Notes under the pieces: generated by a model
The model's database searches: none
What the model was told of the DNA's origin: nothing
The model's input: the letters and a program-made list of their open reading frames with translations, nothing else
Shown here: in pieces, positions 25,415-34,483 of the stretch
How the letters are laid out: the number at the start of each line of letters is the position of its first letter
Numbering within the stretch: position 1 is the first letter of the stretch
NCBI RefSeq assembly: GCF_027497175.1
Contig: NZ_CP114901.1
Location: forward strand, 3,968,001 to 4,032,000
Length of the DNA: 64,000 nt
From: Verrucosispora sp. WMMD573
Lineage (GTDB): Bacteria > Actinomycetota > Actinomycetes > Mycobacteriales > Micromonosporaceae
Direction: 5' to 3'
Program-made: the position numbers and the translations under genes

Positions 25415-26056
25415 ATGAAGCGAGTTCTGGTCTTCTCCCGTACGACGGGGTTCCGGCACGATTCGATCCCGGCCGGCGTGCGGACCATCCGCCAGCTTCG
25501 AGACGATGTCGAGGCCACTGAGGACCCGGACGCCTTCACTCGGAACAATCTGGCTCGGTTCGCCGCGGTCGTGTTCCTGAACACCAACGGCCGCGTGCTC
25601 ACCGACGCCGCCCGGAGCGCGTTGGAGGCGTACGTGCGCGGCGGCGGCGGCTTCCTCGGCGTGCACTCCGCCGCTGCCACCGAGTACGGCTGGCCGTTCT
25701 ACGGTGAACTGGTCGGCGCCTGGTTCGACAAGCACCCGGAGGTGCAACCGGCCACGGTCACCGTGGTCGACCCGGATCATCCGGCCACCGCCCACCTGCC
25801 AGTGTCCTGGCCGCGCGTCGACGAATGGTACGACTTCCGCTCGTACCCCGACGCCCGGATCCTGCTGCGTATCGACGAGTCCACGTACGACGGTGGCGGC
25901 ATGGGCGCGGATCATCCGCTGGCCTGGTGTCACGAACGGCTCGGGGGTCGAGTCTTCTACACTGCGCTCGGACACACGATCGAGGCGTACGCCGAGCAAG
26001 CCTTCCGTGACCATCTGGCCCATGCGCTGCGCTGGGTGACCGGAGGGGCCGTCTGA
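25415..26056 (+). CDS. ThuA-like domain protein (glutamine-amidotransferase-like fold)
   Basis: 213 aa; ATG 25415 chosen because homology starts with MKRVLVFSRTTGFRHDSIP. It covers the whole ThuA domain: DAFTRNNLARFAAVVFLNTN, GGGGFLGVHSAA, HPLAWCHERLGGRVFYTALG and a C-terminal ALRWVTGG. No signal peptide. ThuA-like proteins accompany sugar oxidation or carbohydrate modules in many bacteria, but their reaction is not settled. It stands alone, convergent with the rhamnogalacturonan lyase gene, with a shared terminator between them. Confidence 0.85.
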   Translation: MKRVLVFSRTTGFRHDSIPAGVRTIRQLRDDVEATEDPDAFTRNNLARFAAVVFLNTNGRVLTDAARSALEAYVRGGGGFLGVHSAAATEYGWPFYGELVGAWFDKHPEVQPATVTVVDPDHPATAHLPVSWPRVDEWYDFRSYPDARILLRIDESTYDGGGMGADHPLAWCHERLGGRVFYTALGHTIEAYAEQAFRDHLAHALRWVTGGAV

Positions 26057-26104
26057 GCGTGGCCCGCAAACTGCTGTGCGGCGGCATCGACCGAACCGGA
26101 ACGT

Positions 26105-26138
26105 GGCCCGGCCGGGTCGTCGTTCTCCCGGCCGGGCC
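26105..26138. terminator. Bidirectional hairpin between convergent ThuA-like and PL11 genes
   Basis: Perfect 12-bp stem (26105-26116 with 26127-26138), 10-nt loop. It lies between the stops of two converging genes. Confidence 0.75.
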
Positions 26139-26152
26139 GTCAGCGTGGCCGA

Positions 26153-28555
26153 TCATGTGATGGGGCCGGGCACCTCATCCGCACGGATCCGTGTGTCGAG
26201 CCGGTCGCCGGGCCTGGCAACGCTGCCCGGTGCCCGCATCCTGGGCAACGGCACCTGCGACCAGTCGATGTCCGAGCCGAGATAGAAGCTCGGATACGAG
26301 GGCTGGTTGTAGGTGGTCTGCTGCCGGGCCACCTCGGCGCGGTACTGCGGATCATGCATGAGCGTGTACAGCTTGCGATCGGTCACCTCGGTGCTGAGGT
26401 AGATCCGGAGTGCCGAACTGTTCGCGGTCCGGACGAGCATCTCCTCCCGCCAGTCACCGAAGACGTCGGCGACCAGGCTCGGGTTCCCCTTCGTGTGGTT
26501 GTTGGTGCGGGTTCCCTCCGCGGTGAGGAGCGTGCCGCGCCGCCAGTCGTCGATGGTCGGCGTGGCGTCGATCGCCCCGTTGACGATCTGGGTGGTCATG
26601 TCGGCGGCCCACTTGATGCTCTGGTTCGTACCGGGCACCCGGTCACCGAGCCGCGTCCCGTCCGCGCCGCGCAGCCCGAGTCCGTCGATCGACCCGGAGG
26701 GCTGCGAGCACCACGTTTCCAGACCTGGATGCTCGGGGACGACGTCACCGATCATGCCCCGACCGGTGTCGACGCCGGTGTAGCCGCCGTAGAGCAGCCC
26801 GCCGGTGGCGGCGTCGCGCAGGGTGAAGCCGTACGGAGCCCACTGCCCGCCCTCGTGCACCTGGTATGTCTCCAGCCCTGGACGGTGCGGGTCGATGTCG
26901 GTCACGTGCATCGCGTCGCCGTGACCGATCCGGGCCGACGCTCCCGGGTCGGCGCTCTCCGGTGGCATGGTGCCGAACGAGCTGTACAGCAGGGATCCGT
27001 CATGGTCGATGGTTGCCCCGCCATAGACGATCTCGTGCCTACCGTCGCCGTCCACGTCGGCCGCACTCAGCGAGTGCTGGCCCTGGGTGGTGATCGTGCC
27101 GAACTGCGGGTCGGTGCCGTCCCGGCCGTGCGGGCTGTCGTGGAAGGGGTTCGTCATCGGCGTCCAGCCACTGTCGACGTACCAGTCCTCGGTCAGTCGC
27201 GCGCCGTCCCAGCGGTAGGCCACGAGTGTCGACCGCGTGTAGTAGCCGCGGGCGAATACCGCCGACGGACGCCGGCCGTCCAGGTACGCCACGCCGGCGA
27301 GGAACCGGTCGACCCGGTTTCCCGGCTCTATACGGCTCATCGCGTAGTCGCCCCACATCAGGCCGTCGTCATGCCGTCCGGGCTTGTAGTGCACGGTTTC
27401 CAGGTCTCGTCCGGTGGCGCCGTCGAAGACGGTGAGGTATTCGGGGCCGTGCAGGATGAAGCCCTCGAAGGCCCGCAAATTGTTGCGGCTGCTGCGGCTG
27501 GGAGCGTAGACGTCCATGAAGTGGTCCGCGAGTGTCTGCGCGTCCTCCCGCGAAAGTGGGTACGGGTAGCGCGGCTCGATACCGAACGCCTGTTCCAGGG
27601 TGGCGGGCCAGCGCCCGGCCATCACCTCGGGGTGACGGTGCCACTGCCGGAACATCCGCACGATGTGCGCGTGGTAGTCGGTGGCGCTGAGGCGGTAGTC
27701 GTCGGTGTGCGAGATGCCCGCCTGGACGTCCTTCTTCGGAAGCCTGATGTACCGCCTGGAGACGACGTTGCCCTTTCTGTCGTACCTGGTGATCGTCGTG
27801 CCCGGCGCGGTCTTGAACATCAGCTCCGACCGGCCGTCGCCGTCGAGGTCGTAGACCAGGAACTGGGTGTAGTGTGCGCCCGCGCGGATGTTGACGCCGA
27901 GGTCGATGCGGTACAGCAGCGTGCCGTCCAACCGATACGCGTCGACGAAGACGTTGCCGGTGTAGCCGACCTGCGACACGTCTTTGGCGTTCGACGGATC
28001 CCACTTGACGATGTACTCGTACGCGCCGTCGCCGTCGAGGTCTCCGACGCTCACATCGCCCGCCGAGTAGGTGTGGCTCTCCCCGGCCGGGGTGACGCCA
28101 TCCGCCGGCCTGCGTAGCGGAAGATCGTGGAAGTCGTCGGACCACGTGGTCACCGTCGGGCTCCGGTCGATCTCGTGCCGGCCGACGACAGCCGCCACGC
28201 GGTACCTGGCCGTAGGGGTGCCGTCTGGGTCCAGGTAGTTGGTGCTGTCGGTGACCGTGGCGATCCGCCTGCCGTCGCGGTACACGTGGAAGTTCGTTCC
28301 CGTCATGCCGGTGGGGGCCGATCCGGTGACCTCGTGCCCGAGCAGGCGCCAGCTGAGGAACACCCCTGCGTCGGTGGTCGCGGCCACCAGCCCACGGTTG
28401 AGGTGCTCCAGTTGGACGACGCCGACGCGATTGGTGTGGCCGGGCTCGGCGGACACTGGCGTGGCTGCCACGGCAACGGCGGTGGCGCAGACGGCCGCGA
28501 GCAGTCCGGCTGGGGTTGCGGCGAGCCGGGGACGGGGTCTGTAGCGAGGACTCAT
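26153..28555 (-). CDS. Secreted rhamnogalacturonan I lyase, PL11
   Basis: 800 aa; ATG at 28553-28555 with CAGGAGA upstream. Signal peptide about 1-37. An N-terminal FnIII-like part (VVQLEHLNRGLVAA, HVYRDGRRIATV) precedes an eight-bladed propeller holding calcium-type DxDGDG motifs (VGDLDGDGAYEYIVKWDPSN, YDLDGDGRSELMFK, AADVDGDGRHEIVYGG). These are hallmarks of the YesW/YesX lyases of Bacillus. The enzyme cleaves the rhamnose-galacturonate backbone by beta-elimination outside the cell. It lies behind the YesOPQ-like importer and YesL-like genes on the same strand, with 277 bp between and a possible promoter of its own. Confidence 0.93.
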   Translation of the reverse strand: MSPRYRPRPRLAATPAGLLAAVCATAVAVAATPVSAEPGHTNRVGVVQLEHLNRGLVAATTDAGVFLSWRLLGHEVTGSAPTGMTGTNFHVYRDGRRIATVTDSTNYLDPDGTPTARYRVAAVVGRHEIDRSPTVTTWSDDFHDLPLRRPADGVTPAGESHTYSAGDVSVGDLDGDGAYEYIVKWDPSNAKDVSQVGYTGNVFVDAYRLDGTLLYRIDLGVNIRAGAHYTQFLVYDLDGDGRSELMFKTAPGTTITRYDRKGNVVSRRYIRLPKKDVQAGISHTDDYRLSATDYHAHIVRMFRQWHRHPEVMAGRWPATLEQAFGIEPRYPYPLSREDAQTLADHFMDVYAPSRSSRNNLRAFEGFILHGPEYLTVFDGATGRDLETVHYKPGRHDDGLMWGDYAMSRIEPGNRVDRFLAGVAYLDGRRPSAVFARGYYTRSTLVAYRWDGARLTEDWYVDSGWTPMTNPFHDSPHGRDGTDPQFGTITTQGQHSLSAADVDGDGRHEIVYGGATIDHDGSLLYSSFGTMPPESADPGASARIGHGDAMHVTDIDPHRPGLETYQVHEGGQWAPYGFTLRDAATGGLLYGGYTGVDTGRGMIGDVVPEHPGLETWCSQPSGSIDGLGLRGADGTRLGDRVPGTNQSIKWAADMTTQIVNGAIDATPTIDDWRRGTLLTAEGTRTNNHTKGNPSLVADVFGDWREEMLVRTANSSALRIYLSTEVTDRKLYTLMHDPQYRAEVARQQTTYNQPSYPSFYLGSDIDWSQVPLPRMRAPGSVARPGDRLDTRIRADEVPGPIT

Positions 28556-28663
28556 CTGGTCTCCTGGGTTGTGATGTCTGCCCGCCCGGGCGCGGAGCGT
28601 GGTGGGTGCCCGCCCAACTGCTCCCGCGTCGGCTGGCCTGTGGGCTGGACGTCAGCGCGACCC

Positions 28664-28675
28664 TGAAACGTTTTA
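28664..28675. promoter_or_regulatory. Operator candidate upstream of PL11, TGAAACGTTTTA
   Basis: Imperfect inverted repeat (10 of 12 symmetrical) 109 bp upstream of the PL11 start. It is followed on the far side by an AT-rich GTCGATATACTATCC that could be part of the minus-strand promoter. The regulator is unknown. Confidence 0.4.
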
Positions 28676-28832
28676 ATAGAAGCCTGTCGATATACTATCC
28701 GGTCGTCGGCCCGAGGGCCAGAGCCTGCCGATGCCACCTGAACTGGTCGCCGACCGCCCTGCCGGCCGCTGGTGCCGGCCGCCACCTCGCCTTCGGTCGA
28801 ACCCGGGGCGGCTCGGTGAACGCTCCTGGGGC

Positions 28833-29390
28833 CTAGACCGGCCCGGCGGCATGGCGGCGCTCGACCGCCACGGCGGCCATGAGCAGGCAGCCGAGCATCG
28901 GCACCACGAGCGGCAGCAGTTGCCAGGTGACGACAACGAGGACGGCGAGGGCCATGACGAGGAGCAGGGATCCGGACGGATCGCCCCTGACGGCGAGGCC
29001 GGCGGCCCGCCGTACCAGCTGAGTCCACGGTATGCCCGGCGACCAGCCGGCCGCGGCGCGTAGGACGACCACCGACAGCGCCACAGCCACGACGGCGCAC
29101 GCGGCGGCGACGCCGCCACCACCGGGCACGCCGGCGCGGAGGACGAGCAGGTCGGTGGCGAGGACCGCATAACCGGCGGCGACGCCGAGCGACAGCGGGA
29201 GACTCCCCGGGTACGCCGCGCCGATCCGCGCGAAAAAGGTACGGATCGCGGTGCTCTCACCGTCGACGTGCGCCCGGATGTGCGCGCAGCCGGCCGCCAG
29301 CGCTGGCAGCAGCGTGACGACCGGGAGGACCGCCAGCGCGACCAGTAGACCGGCCGTCAGGCACTCCCCGAAGAGCGCGAAGCGCCTCAC
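28833..29390 (-). CDS. YesL-like (DUF624-type) membrane protein
   Basis: 185 aa from GTG 29388-29390, overlapping the permease stop as GTGA. It is almost entirely hydrophobic, with about five membrane spans. The start resembles YesL proteins: TAGLLVALAVLPVVTLLPAL followed by a soluble loop with TFFARIGAAYPG. YesL lies beside the rhamnogalacturonan importer in Bacillus too, though its job is unknown. Assigned by length, topology and position; the family call is tentative. Confidence 0.65.
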   Translation of the reverse strand: MRRFALFGECLTAGLLVALAVLPVVTLLPALAAGCAHIRAHVDGESTAIRTFFARIGAAYPGSLPLSLGVAAGYAVLATDLLVLRAGVPGGGGVAAACAVVAVALSVVVLRAAAGWSPGIPWTQLVRRAAGLAVRGDPSGSLLLVMALAVLVVVTWQLLPLVVPMLGCLLMAAVAVERRHAAGPV

Positions 29391-30223
29391 CCCTTGAGGC
29401 CCGACGTGGAGACGCCCTCGACCAGGAAGCGCTGGAAGAACAGAAAGAACAGGATCACGGGCACCAACGCGAGCATCGACATCGCCATGAGCGCGCCGAA
29501 GTTGGAACCGGCGGTCTCGTCGATGAAGAGTTGGAGCGCCAACGGCAACGGGTACTTCTCGGGGGTGCTGAGGTAGATGAGGGGGCCGAAGAAGTCGTTC
29601 CACGTCCAGATGAACGTGAAGATCGCCGTGGTGATGATGGCGGGGCGGGACAGCGGCAGCACGATGTTCCAGAAGATGCCCCAGTGGCCGGCGCCGTCGA
29701 TCTTCGCGGAATCGTCCAGCTCGTGCGGGATCGCCCGCATGAACTGCACCATGAGGAACACGAAGAACGCCTCGGTGGCGAGGAACTTGCCCAGCAGCAG
29801 CGGGGCGTACGTGTCGACGAGTTCGAGCTTCTGGAAGACCACGTACTGCGGGATGATGAGCACGTGGAACGGCAGCAGCAGCGTGGAGATCATGAGGACG
29901 AACATGAGGCCGCGACCGCGGAACCGCAGCCGGGCGAACGCGTACGCCGCCATGGCTGAGGTGGCCACCGTGCCGACGACGGACAGCACCGCCAGGACCA
30001 TCGAGTTCCAGAAGAAGCGGACCACGCTGATGCCGGCAATGCCGTCGAGCGCCCGGTCGTAGTTGACCGTCGTGACGCGGGTGGGCAGTAACTGGAGGCT
30101 GCCGATGATGTCCTCGGTGGGCTTGAAGGTCGCCGCCAACACCCAGCCGATCGGGTACAGCACGACGGCGAGCAACGCGATGGCGCAAGCGTGCCAGGCC
30201 ACGGTCGACAGCTTCGGTCTCAT
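29387..30223 (-). CDS. Sugar ABC transporter permease, MalG/YesQ type (cassette 2)
   Basis: 278 aa; ATG 30221-30223 overlaps the upstream permease stop as ATGA. Six membrane spans. EAA-type loop LDDSAKIDGAGHWGIFWNIV; C-terminus VEGVSTSGLKG is typical of MalG partners. It belongs to the rhamnogalacturonan operon. Confidence 0.93.
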   Translation of the reverse strand: MRPKLSTVAWHACAIALLAVVLYPIGWVLAATFKPTEDIIGSLQLLPTRVTTVNYDRALDGIAGISVVRFFWNSMVLAVLSVVGTVATSAMAAYAFARLRFRGRGLMFVLMISTLLLPFHVLIIPQYVVFQKLELVDTYAPLLLGKFLATEAFFVFLMVQFMRAIPHELDDSAKIDGAGHWGIFWNIVLPLSRPAIITTAIFTFIWTWNDFFGPLIYLSTPEKYPLPLALQLFIDETAGSNFGALMAMSMLALVPVILFFLFFQRFLVEGVSTSGLKG

Positions 30224-31182
30224 TGCCTGTCCCCCGAGTAGTACACCCAGCTGCGGGCGGTGCGGAAGAGGAGGAGCGTCACCAGCCCGACCCCGGCCAG
30301 CAGCATCCACGCCATGGCCGAGGCGTAACCCATGCGATAGTCGCCGAAGCCACGGTCGAAGAGGTAGACGGTGTAGAACAGTGTGGTGCCGGCCGGTTGG
30401 CCGTTGGGTCCGCCGACGATGTACGCGGACGTGAAGACCTGGAACGAGTTGATCGTCTCCAGCAGCAGGTTGAAAAAGATCACCGGCGAGATCATCGGCA
30501 GTGTGATGGATCGGAACCGTCGCCACGCGCCGGCACCGTCCACCTCGGCCGCTTCGTGCAACTCCCGGGGTACCTGCTTGAGCCCGGCGAGGAAGATCAC
30601 CATTGGGGCGCCAAGCTGCCATGCGGCCAGCAGGACGAGCATGAGCAGTGAGAAATCGGGATTGCCGGCCCATCCGCCGACGTTGACGCCGACCGTTTGC
30701 AGCAGTCGGTCGACCACGGCGTCGTCGCTGAACATCGCCTTCCAGACGATCGCCAGACTGACGCTAGCGCCGATCAACGAGGGGCCGTAGAACGCGGCGC
30801 GGTAGAAGGACCGCCCCCGCCGCTCGTTGTCGAGCAGCATGGCGACGGCAAGCGCGCAGGCCAGCTTGATCGGCACGGCGAGCACCACGTACATCGTGGT
30901 GACCCGCACCGACGTGAGCCATCGGGCGTCGGTGAACATCCGCTGGTAGTTGTCGAGGCCGATCCACTGCGGGCGGTTGAACAGGTCGTAGTCGGTGAAC
31001 GACAGGTACAGCGAGGCCAGCATCGGGCCGAGGGTGAGCAGCAGGATGCCGATGATCCACGGCGAGAGGAAAAGGTAGCCCGCCACCCCGTCGCCGGACT
31101 GTCGGGTACTCCCACTTCTGCTGCGACCCGACAGCCCGGCACTGTCGACCTCGGTATGCCGGGTCGGCGTGACTGTTGTCAT
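30220..31182 (-). CDS. Sugar ABC transporter permease, MalF/YesP type (cassette 2)
   Basis: 320 aa from ATG 31182, just downstream of the binding-protein stop. A Ser/Arg-rich cytoplasmic tail (1-35) leads to six spans starting GYLFLSPWIIGILLLTLGPM. EAA loop LHEAAEVDGAGAWRRFRSIT. The stop overlaps the next permease by four bases. Partner of the YesQ-like permease in import of rhamnogalacturonan fragments (inference from context). Confidence 0.92.
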   Translation of the reverse strand: MTTVTPTRHTEVDSAGLSGRSRSGSTRQSGDGVAGYLFLSPWIIGILLLTLGPMLASLYLSFTDYDLFNRPQWIGLDNYQRMFTDARWLTSVRVTTMYVVLAVPIKLACALAVAMLLDNERRGRSFYRAAFYGPSLIGASVSLAIVWKAMFSDDAVVDRLLQTVGVNVGGWAGNPDFSLLMLVLLAAWQLGAPMVIFLAGLKQVPRELHEAAEVDGAGAWRRFRSITLPMISPVIFFNLLLETINSFQVFTSAYIVGGPNGQPAGTTLFYTVYLFDRGFGDYRMGYASAMAWMLLAGVGLVTLLLFRTARSWVYYSGDRQ

Positions 31183-31184
31183 CG

Positions 31185-32447
31185 TCAGGGCTCGAGGGTC
31201 TCTTCGGCCTCGGTGAAGAACTGGTTGACCGCCTCGTCAACGGTGATCCGGCCGTACTGGAGCTCCTCAGCGATCCGGATGAACGCCTGCTCCATGGTGC
31301 CGGCGCCCTTCGGCGGCGCGGGCGGCGCCTTGGTCAGCTGGTCCTTGAGCTCATCCTCGTACGCGGCGACGGCGGCGAGCGGGCCTTCGAGCTGGGCGGC
31401 GGCGCGCTGCGCGTTGGTGGCCGGCAGCCCCCGGTTGGCACCGAAGATCTTGCCCACTTCCGGGTCGTTGATCATGAAGGAGATGAACTGGGCCGCCGCC
31501 TCCGGATGCTTCGACTTTGTCGAGGCGCTGAGCAGCATGGCGGGCTTGAGGTACTGGCCCTGGCTGCCTGGGACGTCCGACGGGACCGGCCCCAGCTCAA
31601 GCTGTTCCTTCGTGCTGGCGGCGTACCGGGCCATGAAGTTGTCCCAGCTCAGGTCGCTGGCGATCAGGTCGAGCTCCAGCGCGTGCTGCGGCTTGATCTG
31701 GACACCCTTCTCCACCGGCAGCACGACCTTGGCCTCGGCGAGCGCCTTGCCCTCGTTGAGGAACTTCGCCAGCCGGGCCTTGTCGAAGCCGAGCCTGCCG
31801 TCCTCGGTGTACAGCAGTCCGCCTTCCTGTCGCAGTTGCAGTTCCAGGTTGTAGTAGCTGCCGATGTAGTTGGCCCCGCCATACACCTTGCCGCCGGTGG
31901 CCTGGGTGATCTTGGCAAGTGTGGCTCGGTAGTCGTTCCAGGTCCAGCCGCGCTTCGGCTCCGGTGCGCCGGCCTGTTCGAACACCGCGGGGTTGTAGAT
32001 GTACCCCCAGGTGTTGCCGCCCACCGGGACGCCGTACAGGCCGTCGCCGACCTCACCCGCACCCTTGAGCCCGTCGAGGAGGTCGTCGAGCCTGAGCGCG
32101 TCGCCCTCCTGTTTCTTGAGGTCGTAGAGCGCGTTGCGGTCGGCATACTCGCGCAGGTACGAGAAGTCCATCTGGAACACGTCGGGCGGGTTGTTACCGG
32201 CGGTCTCCGTCGCGATCTTCTGCCAGTACGCCTCGTACTCCTGGAAGCTTGGGGTGATCTTGATGTTCGGGTTCCGGTCCTGGAACAGGTCGATCGCCTG
32301 CTGCATCAGCGCGGCGCGGTCGGCGTTGCCCCACCACGAGTACCGCAGGGTGGTGGAGTCCGAACCGGCGTCGCCCCCGCAGCCAACCATGCTCAGCGCG
32401 AGGGATCCGATGGCAGCGGCAGCCATGAATCGTTTCAATACCTGCAT
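31185..32447 (-). CDS. Sugar ABC transporter substrate-binding lipoprotein, YesO-like (cassette 2)
   Basis: 420 aa; start ATG 32445-32447 with GGAGG six bases upstream, preferred over ATG 32459. Lipobox SMVGC. Family-1 solute-binding fold (TLRYSWWGNADRAALMQQAI, DVFQMDFSYLREYADR, WTWNDYRATL). First gene of the rhamnogalacturonan importer operon, followed directly by both permeases, a YesL-like gene and, after a gap, the PL11 lyase. The ligand is probably an unsaturated rhamnogalacturonan oligosaccharide. Confidence 0.92.
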   Translation of the reverse strand: MQVLKRFMAAAAIGSLALSMVGCGGDAGSDSTTLRYSWWGNADRAALMQQAIDLFQDRNPNIKITPSFQEYEAYWQKIATETAGNNPPDVFQMDFSYLREYADRNALYDLKKQEGDALRLDDLLDGLKGAGEVGDGLYGVPVGGNTWGYIYNPAVFEQAGAPEPKRGWTWNDYRATLAKITQATGGKVYGGANYIGSYYNLELQLRQEGGLLYTEDGRLGFDKARLAKFLNEGKALAEAKVVLPVEKGVQIKPQHALELDLIASDLSWDNFMARYAASTKEQLELGPVPSDVPGSQGQYLKPAMLLSASTKSKHPEAAAQFISFMINDPEVGKIFGANRGLPATNAQRAAAQLEGPLAAVAAYEDELKDQLTKAPPAPPKGAGTMEQAFIRIAEELQYGRITVDEAVNQFFTEAEETLEP

Positions 32448-32756
32448 CGGATCCTCCATGTGCGGTATTCGGTGGCACCCGTCCCGCGCGACGCGGCGGC
32501 TCGCGCGGTGCTGATCGTCGGGTCGTCGATGCGAGCCTGAAGCGACGCCACCTTTGGAAGGGTGGTCCGCACCAGCCAGTTTTCCGGCCGGGCATTCGGC
32601 TGTCAATCGATCTGGATCGAATCGTTGTCGTGGTCTGGCATGCTGGTACCGGCCGAATCTCATCGGACGTGTGTGCGTCGACCGAGCCGTACGAGCCCCG
32701 GGCGGGTGGTCGGAACCGGAGTTGCACCCGCTCGGTCACCCTTCCCGACGTGCCGA
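32448..32756. other. Promoter region of the rhamnogalacturonan importer operon
   Basis: No gene is supported. TCGATCTGGATCGAATCG near 32615 is an imperfect repeat that could be an operator, but no second copy was found. No strong terminator is visible for the GH43 gene ending at 32757. Confidence 0.4.
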
Positions 32757-34154
32757 TCAGCGGGTGGGGATCACGGGCTGGATGGTGCCGTCGACGTTGA
32801 ACCGCAGTTGGTCGATGGTGATCTCGCGGTTGGTTCCGTTGCCGGCCGGGATGGCGAAGCGGTGGTAGGCGATATACCAGGTGTCGCTCCCGAGGGCTTG
32901 GACCACCGACTGGTGTCCGGGGCCCTTGATCCCGAGATTCAGGTTCTTCGACAGGATGGTCCCGCGGTGGGTCCAGGGGCCGAACGGTGACGTGCCCGTG
33001 GCGTACTCGACGTGGTAGTTCTCGGAGCGGGTGTCGTCTACCGAGTACGTCAGGTAGTACCTGTTGTCGCGCCTGAACACGAATGCCGCTTCACGGTAGT
33101 TGGGCAGGCTGAAGGTGCGGACCTGCCCCGGGTCGAAGGAGACCATGTCGGCGTTCAGTCGTACGGCGTATGCCGAGCCGTTGCCCCAGTAGAGGTAGGA
33201 CTGTCCGTCGGTGTCGGTGAAGACGTGCGGGTCGATCATCTGGCCGCTGCGGAAGCCGGCGGGGACCAGGGGGCGGCCGAGCGGGTCGGTGAACGGGCCG
33301 GCCGGGCTGCTGGATGTCGCGACCCCGATGTGGGTCGCGGCGCTGAAGTAGAAGTAGTAGCGGTTGTTGCGGTAGGCGATCGTCGGCGCCCAGGCCCGGT
33401 CGTCGGCCCAGCTGATCTGGGGGCCGAGGTCGAGGATGGTGCCGTGGTGGGTCCAGTTCACCAGATCGGTGGAGGAGAAAGCCGTGAACCGGCTGCCGCT
33501 CCAGCCGTTGTGGCCGTCGGTGGTGGGATAGAGGTAGTAGCGACCGTTGAGGTGGGCGATGTTCGGGTCGGCGTAGAGGCCCTTGATGACCGGGCTGCGA
33601 CTGCCGGCGACCCACGGCGTGGTGACGCGGAAGGAACTGTCCGCGGCGAACGTGGAGGGGTTCGTGGTGGGCGGGTCGAGCCAGAGCTCTCTGTTGCGGT
33701 GACGGAGAAACCGCCCGGGATAGTTGGCCGACTCCAAACGCACCGATCCGCTGACCGAGCCGTCGCGGACGCAGAAGGTGGCGTCGGCGAGGAAGGTGCC
33801 GGTGCCAGCATTGGCCTCCAGCCGGATCCGGTAGTCGCGGTGCCGCAGCCACATGCCGTTCGCGGCCTGAAATGACACGCAGCCGGCGCCGCCGGCCAGC
33901 CCGGGGGTCACCGTGACGGTCGCGTCGCTCTTGGCCTGCGCGGAACTGGAGGCACTGACCGCCGCGATGCCGCCGAGGTAGTCGGCGTGCCGCAGGTAGG
34001 AGTCGGCGATGTTCACCGATTGAAGCGATCGTGCCCCGGTCGGGATCTCGGCGGCGTGGGCGGGCCGTGTCGCGACAATCGTCACCACGGAGATGCCGAG
34101 GATGACCGTCATCGCGCGGGCGACCGCTTTTCGACCGGGGTGGAGCAGGCGCAT
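32757..34154 (-). CDS. Secreted GH43 glycosidase with N-terminal AbfB (CBM42) module
   Basis: 465 aa; ATG 34152-34154 with GAGGAG upstream. Signal peptide 1-34. The AbfB trefoil comes first (about 38-176; DSYLRHADYLGG, MWLRHRDYRIRL, GRFLRHRNRELWL). The GH43 propeller follows (about 185-465) with Asp196 (YADPNIAHLNG), Asp308 (MIDPHVFTDTDG) and Glu355 (YREAAFVF). This domain order is the reverse of the GH43-AbfB protein at 21822-23327. Likely an arabinan- or arabinofuranoside-active exo enzyme outside the cell. Monocistronic. Confidence 0.9.
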   Translation of the reverse strand: MRLLHPGRKAVARAMTVILGISVVTIVATRPAHAAEIPTGARSLQSVNIADSYLRHADYLGGIAAVSASSSAQAKSDATVTVTPGLAGGAGCVSFQAANGMWLRHRDYRIRLEANAGTGTFLADATFCVRDGSVSGSVRLESANYPGRFLRHRNRELWLDPPTTNPSTFAADSSFRVTTPWVAGSRSPVIKGLYADPNIAHLNGRYYLYPTTDGHNGWSGSRFTAFSSTDLVNWTHHGTILDLGPQISWADDRAWAPTIAYRNNRYYFYFSAATHIGVATSSSPAGPFTDPLGRPLVPAGFRSGQMIDPHVFTDTDGQSYLYWGNGSAYAVRLNADMVSFDPGQVRTFSLPNYREAAFVFRRDNRYYLTYSVDDTRSENYHVEYATGTSPFGPWTHRGTILSKNLNLGIKGPGHQSVVQALGSDTWYIAYHRFAIPAGNGTNREITIDQLRFNVDGTIQPVIPTR

Positions 34155-34483
34155 GTCGCACTCCTCGGATCGGCGTTCGAGAGCGCTCCGGAGGACGAAG
34201 GTCTACTGTGTCAGGACCTTCGCCCTGTAGGAATGTTGTCGTTCACATCGAAGAATGTCAAGACATCATTACAATTCGAGGCGGCCCTACTGCCGCTGTT
34301 CTGCTATAGGCAGCGACCGGCACATCTCAAGGAGCATGCGACGTTATCGCTCACATACTGCCGTCGCAGCGATCCAGCAGCCCCGGTGACGGCTGCCGCG
34401 TCGGAGGACGTCGCCAACTGGCTGGGCGGCACGCGCGGCCATCACCTCAGCCGCCGGACCTGGTGCCGACGAATGTGGGAAGG
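34155..34483. other. Intergenic region between AbfB-GH43 and DeoR/LacI hybrid 1
   Basis: No gene is supported. The 34215-34285 part is AT-rich and likely carries the minus-strand promoter of the AbfB-GH43 gene. No clear terminator for the regulator gene is seen. Confidence 0.4.

Noticed and set aside
26354..28117. 587-codon plus-strand frame opposite the PL11 gene
   Set aside because: Shadow frame without motifs; PL11 calcium-type repeats are on the minus strand.
31176..32540. 454-codon plus-strand frame opposite the YesO-like gene
   Set aside because: Low-complexity Leu/Val/Arg content and no start signal; the binding protein with lipobox is on the minus strand.
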